Source of the DNA: Sediminibacterium sp.
GTDB lineage: Bacteria; Bacteroidota; Bacteroidia; Chitinophagales; Chitinophagaceae
Assembly (NCBI GenBank): GCA_017987615.1
Contig: JAGNTI010000027.1
Coordinates: forward strand, 1 to 12,067
DNA length: 12,067 bases
Direction of reading: 5' to 3'
This document shows positions 7,791 through 12,067 of the stretch, piece after piece. The position numbers were made by a program, and so were the translations under genes. Numbering within the stretch: the first letter of the stretch is position 1; every line of letters begins with the position of its first letter. The notes under the pieces are model-generated. The model worked only from the letters and a program-made list of their open reading frames with translations. It did no database searches and was not told where the DNA came from.

Positions 7791-10673
7791 GTGAAAAAAA
7801 TTATCTTTTTACTCCTTCTTCCCATTTTTGCTAGTAGCCAAAATACTATTGGCCTTCCAGATATTATTAATTATTCTAAACTATCCTACAACGCAGGGCT
7901 GCAGAACTGGGATGTTAAACAAGACAAAAACGGAATTGTTTACTTTGCCAATAACGAAGGCTTATTAAGTTTCGATGGCAAGAATTGGAAACTATACCCC
8001 CTACCCAATAAAACCATTGTTAGATCAGTTGCCATAGGCAGCGACCATAAAATTTACGTGGGTGGGCAGGACGAACTTGGTTATTTTGCCCCAAATACAA
8101 ACGGTAACCTAGTTTATAACTCACTTACAGCGTTAATTCCTGCAAAATTCAGGTCATTTGAAGACGTTTGGGACATCGTTTCAATAGGTTCATCCCTGTT
8201 TTTTAGGTCTCCTAATAAAATTTTTCAGTACAATGGGGGTGCCATTACGGTATTTAAAGCCCCTTCCGAATGGGCTTACTTAACCAGCTGTAACGGTAAA
8301 TTATACGCCCACGACTACCAAACAGGGCTGATGTCATTTGAAAATGATAGCTGGCAACCAGTGCAAACTAATTATAGTTTCTCCAAAACTGACCCTATTA
8401 CAGGTATGATCCCAAGCGGACCCGGAGCCATCATTACCACTTTGAAAAGCGGGATTTTTTATTTCGCCAACAGCACCATCACCCCAATTAAATCGGGCGC
8501 TGCTAATTTTATTCAAAATGAACGGATTTATAGCGCCATTGCCATCAACAAAGAGTGGACTGCCTTAGCAACTAGCAACAGTGGCGTGTACATTATTAAT
8601 AATAGAGCCGAAATCATTCAAAAGTTTTCAAGTACCGAAGGCCTTCAAAGCAATAATATTTTAAGCATCTTTTTGGACAACAAACAAAATTTGTGGTTGG
8701 GTTTAAATAATGGACTAGATTTTATTGCCTATAACAGCGCTATCAAGCATATTTCACCCAAACTACTCGACGAATCTGGCTACACAGCCATGATTCAAAA
8801 CCAACAGCTCTATATTGGTACATCTAACGGTCTCTATACGGTTGGACTTCAACCCCTAAAGGATTTAAGTTTTAGTAAAGGCGACTTTTCGTTGGTACAA
8901 AATACAAGCGGCCAAACATGGGGCCTATCACTTATCAATAACAAATTACTGTTAGGACATCACGAAGGTGCATTTTATGTAAACAACAATACGGCTACTT
9001 CCTTCTCAAACAAACCAGGGTTTTGGAATTTTACACCACTTGGCAATATGTCACCTGCAAGTATTGTTGTGGGCGGTACGTATAGAGGGCTTACCATTTT
9101 TGACGCCAAAGCCAATCAACTCTTTCAAACACTTGATATTCCAAATTTTATAGAGTCATCGAGGTATGTTACCATTGATGCTGAAGAAAATATTTGGGTT
9201 TCACATCCTTATCATGGCGTCTATAAGATTGAAAAAAATATGGATGGGAACTATACCACCAAACAATATCAGAAAAAAGAAGGGCTTCCTGCTTTACTAA
9301 ACAATCATATTTATAAAATAAAAAACAGAATTGTCGTTGGTACTGAAAACGGTGTGTATGAATACAATACAGAAAAAGATAAGTTTGAAACAGCCTCAAG
9401 CTATACGTCACTGATTGGTAACCAAAGTATTCGCTATTTAAAAGAAGACAAAGAAGGTAATATCTGGTTTATTCACGAAAAAGTACTGGGTGTTATTGAC
9501 TATACAGGCAATCAACCTCAAGTCATTTACATTCCTGAACTAAATGCCAAAATGTTAAGTGGTTTTGAATATATATATGCCATTGATGGGAGTAACATTT
9601 TTTTAGGTGGTGAAAAAGGATTTTATCATATCAATTATGAAAAGTATAAAAAGCTAGCGCCTGCTTTAAACGTTCAAATAAGATCCGTGCATATTATTGA
9701 CAACCTAGATAGCACTTTATTTGGCGGCTACTTTAAAAATGTAAATGAAAATCAGGTTCAAGATGCATCAAATAAGCCTCAGGTTGCCTACCGTTTTAAA
9801 ACCATGCATTTTGATTTTACATCCGTTGCATTTGGCTTCCAAAACAATCTAGAATATAGTTATAGATTAAAAGGCTTTGAAAACAACTGGTCTGCGTGGA
9901 CTAAAAGAACTGAAAAAGAGTATACCAATTTAGTACCTGGCAGTTATACGTTTGAAGTAAAAGTTAGAAACAACCTAGGCAATGAATCAGCAGTATCTAG
10001 CTACCAATTTACAATTGATGCGCCTTGGTACCGAACACTACTTGCTTATCTGCTTTATTTTATTGCCATTGGATTTGGCGTTTATAAACTTCATATTTAC
10101 CAGCGTACAAAGTTTAAAGCGCAACAGCAAAAATATGAGCAGGAGCAGCAACGTTTACGATATATCCACGAGTTAGAAATCAATAAATCTGAAAGTGATT
10201 TAGTAACGCTTCAAAATGAAAAGCTAGGCGTAGAAATCGAATATAAAAATTCTGAACTAGCTTCTTCTGCGATGCACATTGTAAAAAAAGGCGAGCTGCT
10301 TACCAAAGTTAAAAGTGAACTAGGTAGTATCATAAAAAAAATCGACAATGAATACGCTATTACCGAATTAAAAAAGATGGTAAAGGCACTCAACGAAGAT
10401 GAAAATTTAGACCAGGAATGGGAATACTTTACCAAGCATTTTGATAAAGTACATTCTGATTTTATTGTCAAGCTCAAAGAAAAACATAGCAATATCAGTA
10501 ACAACGAACTTAAGCTATGTGCTTATTTAAGAATGAACTTATCTACTAAAGAAATCGCGCAACTCATGAATATATCTGTGCGGGGCGTAGAAATTAGCAG
10601 GTATCGACTTCGCAAAAAACTAAACCTAGCAACTGACACCAATTTATTTGATTACCTTATTAGTATTGGATAA
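7791..10673 (+). CDS. Membrane-spanning one-component regulator: beta-propeller sensor, Y_Y_Y domain, LuxR-type HTH
   Basis: This 960-residue protein has a signal peptide (1-17, hydrophobic LLLLPIFASSQ) and a long periplasmic region of propeller-type repeats (about 35-620). The repeats include NWDVKQDKNGIVYFANNEG at 39-57, LDNKQNLWLGLNNGLDF at 295-311 and KEDKEGNIWFI at 551-561. A Y_Y_Y domain follows (about 665-743; YRLKGFENNWSAW, PGSYTFEVKVRNNLG). Then come one transmembrane helix (about 748-766), a charged coiled coil (about 770-865) and a LuxR/GerE-type helix-turn-helix (about 903-957; NELKLCAYLRMNLSTKEIAQLM, with the recognition helix near VRGVEISRYRLRKKL). There is no histidine kinase or receiver domain, so it is not a hybrid two-component system; it probably passes ligand binding straight through the membrane to DNA. 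The start is GTG: an in-frame TGA lies two codons upstream, and the signal peptide begins there. It diverges from the susC-like operon, its likely target. Confidence 0.93.
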   Translation: MKKIIFLLLLPIFASSQNTIGLPDIINYSKLSYNAGLQNWDVKQDKNGIVYFANNEGLLSFDGKNWKLYPLPNKTIVRSVAIGSDHKIYVGGQDELGYFAPNTNGNLVYNSLTALIPAKFRSFEDVWDIVSIGSSLFFRSPNKIFQYNGGAITVFKAPSEWAYLTSCNGKLYAHDYQTGLMSFENDSWQPVQTNYSFSKTDPITGMIPSGPGAIITTLKSGIFYFANSTITPIKSGAANFIQNERIYSAIAINKEWTALATSNSGVYIINNRAEIIQKFSSTEGLQSNNILSIFLDNKQNLWLGLNNGLDFIAYNSAIKHISPKLLDESGYTAMIQNQQLYIGTSNGLYTVGLQPLKDLSFSKGDFSLVQNTSGQTWGLSLINNKLLLGHHEGAFYVNNNTATSFSNKPGFWNFTPLGNMSPASIVVGGTYRGLTIFDAKANQLFQTLDIPNFIESSRYVTIDAEENIWVSHPYHGVYKIEKNMDGNYTTKQYQKKEGLPALLNNHIYKIKNRIVVGTENGVYEYNTEKDKFETASSYTSLIGNQSIRYLKEDKEGNIWFIHEKVLGVIDYTGNQPQVIYIPELNAKMLSGFEYIYAIDGSNIFLGGEKGFYHINYEKYKKLAPALNVQIRSVHIIDNLDSTLFGGYFKNVNENQVQDASNKPQVAYRFKTMHFDFTSVAFGFQNNLEYSYRLKGFENNWSAWTKRTEKEYTNLVPGSYTFEVKVRNNLGNESAVSSYQFTIDAPWYRTLLAYLLYFIAIGFGVYKLHIYQRTKFKAQQQKYEQEQQRLRYIHELEINKSESDLVTLQNEKLGVEIEYKNSELASSAMHIVKKGELLTKVKSELGSIIKKIDNEYAITELKKMVKALNEDENLDQEWEYFTKHFDKVHSDFIVKLKEKHSNISNNELKLCAYLRMNLSTKEIAQLMNISVRGVEISRYRLRKKLNLATDTNLFDYLISIG

Positions 10674-12067
10674 TTCAAATATTTCGTTGGGCCATGCAAT
10701 GGTTTGACCATTTGATAACCATGATGGCATAGCAGCGCCTCGGTCTTTTAATGTTTGTGTAAGCAAATTTGCAAGCGCTTTGGTTTTTGCATGTTCAACA
10801 CTAGACAAGTCGTGCTGTTCCTCTATGTCTTTTGAAAGGTTATATAATTCTAGGGTTTGCTGCTTATGGAAGTAAATAAGTTTCCAATCCCCTTGCCTAA
10901 TAGCAGACGCCCATGAAATACCTTTTAAATTAATATTTGTCCAGTTGTTAGGGTAGTGCCAAATAATTGTCTTTTGCTCGTCAATATTTTTTTGTTTGCC
11001 TTGTAAAACGGGTAAAAAACTTTTCCCATCTACCATTTGTGTAACAGTTTTTGTTTTGGCGTTTGCCATTTGTAATATGGTGGTAAAATAATCTTCCGAA
11101 ACAATATATTGTTTAGATAAAGACCCAGGTTTTATTTGAGGCCCAGCAGCAATCATTGGTACGCGAATACCCCCTTCGTATAACGACCCTTTACCCTGTT
11201 TGAGTGGCAGATTTTGCGTATGCGGCTCACCCGATCTACTTCCTTGTAAACTAAGGCCACCATTGTCTGAAGTAAATAAAATATAGGTATCCTTATCTAG
11301 TCCATTTATTTCTAAGTAGTTCATAATATCACCAAGGCTTTTATCCATGCCTTCCACAAGTGCCGCGTACTTAGCTTCTGTATCTGTGAGTCCAGCTTCG
11401 ATGTATTTTTGATAAAAGCGAACATCTTTATCGTAGGGTACATGCACAGCGTAATGCGATAAATATAAAAAGAATGGCTTGTTGCTATCTCGCTCGTTAA
11501 GTGTATGAATAGCTTCTCTTGTGATTGCTTCCGTTAAATAAAGATCTTCAGGTATATATTTTTCAAGTCCTCTAACTGCCCAGCTGATATCTTTTTCATT
11601 TTGACGATAATTTTTTGATGCTAAAAAACTACCCGGATGTCCAGCTGCACTTCCTCCTATATTGATATCAAAACCCATATTTACAGGTGACGCACCTGGC
11701 ATACCGGTTGGTGCAAAATGTGCTTTACCTGCATGAATGGTATAATAACCAACCTCTTTTAAAATTTGTGGTAAAGGTGTTGCGACTACTGTGTGATTAT
11801 GGCCCTCTGAACGATAAAGTTCCGGCGTAAGTCCATTATAATTCCAATTAGCTGGCTTTAATACACTGTCTTTAAAATCAGTGGGTGTATTGATATTTAC
11901 ATTGGTCCAATTGGTAACGCCATGTCTTGCTACATTCATACCTGTCATAAGACTGACCCTTGTGGGCGTACAAACTGCATTTGAATAAGCATTAGTTAGC
12001 ATCATACCTTTTGCAGCCAACTTTTCCATATTAGGTGTATGGTAAGTGGCATTGAGTTTTGTTGACT
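10644..12067 (-). CDS. Type I (S1-family) sulfatase, Cys-type formylglycine (partial, N-terminus beyond right edge)
   Basis: It hydrolyses sulfate esters, probably on a polysaccharide, in the periplasm or at the cell surface. An open frame of 473 codons runs to the right edge. The ATG at 12029 is not the start: the 12 codons before it (STKLNATYHTPN) continue the usual sulfatase sequence leading into the conserved (P)N(I/M)xKLAxxG block. Counted from that Met, CTPTR at 20-24 is the maturation motif, whose Cys20 is converted to formylglycine by a separate enzyme. GKAH (101-104) stands where GKWH is usual. HYAVHVP (192-198), TSDNGG (254-258, metal-binding D255/N256) and KGSLYEGGIRVP (280-291) are further active-site blocks. 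The signal peptide and first metal-binding Asp pair lie beyond the edge. The 3' end overlaps the convergent regulator gene by 30 bp, so neither has a terminator between them. The family is certain; the subfamily and sulfated substrate are not known. Confidence 0.95.
   Translation of the reverse strand, partial: STKLNATYHTPNMEKLAAKGMMLTNAYSNAVCTPTRVSLMTGMNVARHGVTNWTNVNINTPTDFKDSVLKPANWNYNGLTPELYRSEGHNHTVVATPLPQILKEVGYYTIHAGKAHFAPTGMPGASPVNMGFDINIGGSAAGHPGSFLASKNYRQNEKDISWAVRGLEKYIPEDLYLTEAITREAIHTLNERDSNKPFFLYLSHYAVHVPYDKDVRFYQKYIEAGLTDTEAKYAALVEGMDKSLGDIMNYLEINGLDKDTYILFTSDNGGLSLQGSRSGEPHTQNLPLKQGKGSLYEGGIRVPMIAAGPQIKPGSLSKQYIVSEDYFTTILQMANAKTKTVTQMVDGKSFLPVLQGKQKNIDEQKTIIWHYPNNWTNINLKGISWASAIRQGDWKLIYFHKQQTLELYNLSKDIEEQHDLSSVEHAKTKALANLLTQTLKDRGAAMPSWLSNGQTIAWPNEIFELSNTNKVIK

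Noticed and set aside
7791..10673. Hybrid two-component system sensor (kinase fused to receiver)
   Set aside because: The cytoplasmic part is only about 195 residues, with a coiled coil and an HTH. There is no H-box, no N/G1/G2 boxes and no receiver aspartate region.
12027..12029. ATG as the start of the sulfatase gene
   Set aside because: The 12 upstream codons to the window edge are open and read as normal sulfatase sequence (ATYHTPN before MEKLAAKG). Starting here would also remove the signal peptide and the first metal-binding residues.

Overview
The window comes from a member of the Bacteroidota, probably an environmental Chitinophagaceae- or Sphingobacteria-like lineage (the family placement is inference). 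The basis is an AT-rich sequence, a SusC/SusD pair, lipoproteins with short lipobox signals followed by CKK or CTK, genes without Shine-Dalgarno sites, and a membrane-spanning propeller/Y_Y_Y/LuxR-HTH regulator. It shows the regulatory head of a polysaccharide utilization locus (PUL).

Layout: a minus-strand operon runs right to left from about 7590. The order is a SusC-type TonB-dependent transporter (4474-7590), a SusD-type lipoprotein (2938-4449), a PKD-type lipoprotein with three copies of a beta-rich, probably carbohydrate-binding module (828-2906), and a second PKD-type lipoprotein cut by the left edge (1-808). The gaps are only 24, 31 and 19 bp, so one transcript is likely. On the right, a one-component regulator (7791-10673, GTG start) is transcribed away from susC. 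It is followed tail to tail, with a 30-bp overlap, by a minus-strand type I sulfatase (10644 to beyond 12067) that is cut by the right edge and carries a Cys-type formylglycine motif.

The 200-bp divergent region 7591-7790 is the control centre. It holds a perfect 17-bp direct repeat with 53-bp spacing (five helical turns), a 13-bp palindrome nearly midway between the copies, and a possible Bacteroidota-type promoter for the susC operon downstream of the repeats. This layout fits activation of the operon by the neighbouring regulator, but that is inferred and not shown.

Working model: the two surface lipoproteins and SusD capture a glycan, SusC imports oligosaccharides with TonB energy, and the regulator senses a periplasmic product and switches on the operon. 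No glycoside hydrolase lies in the window. The module types resemble those that accompany beta-glucan (laminarin-type) PULs, while the neighbouring sulfatase hints at a sulfated substrate or at a separate adjoining locus. The substrate is therefore open. No RNA genes, mobile elements or CRISPR arrays were seen.
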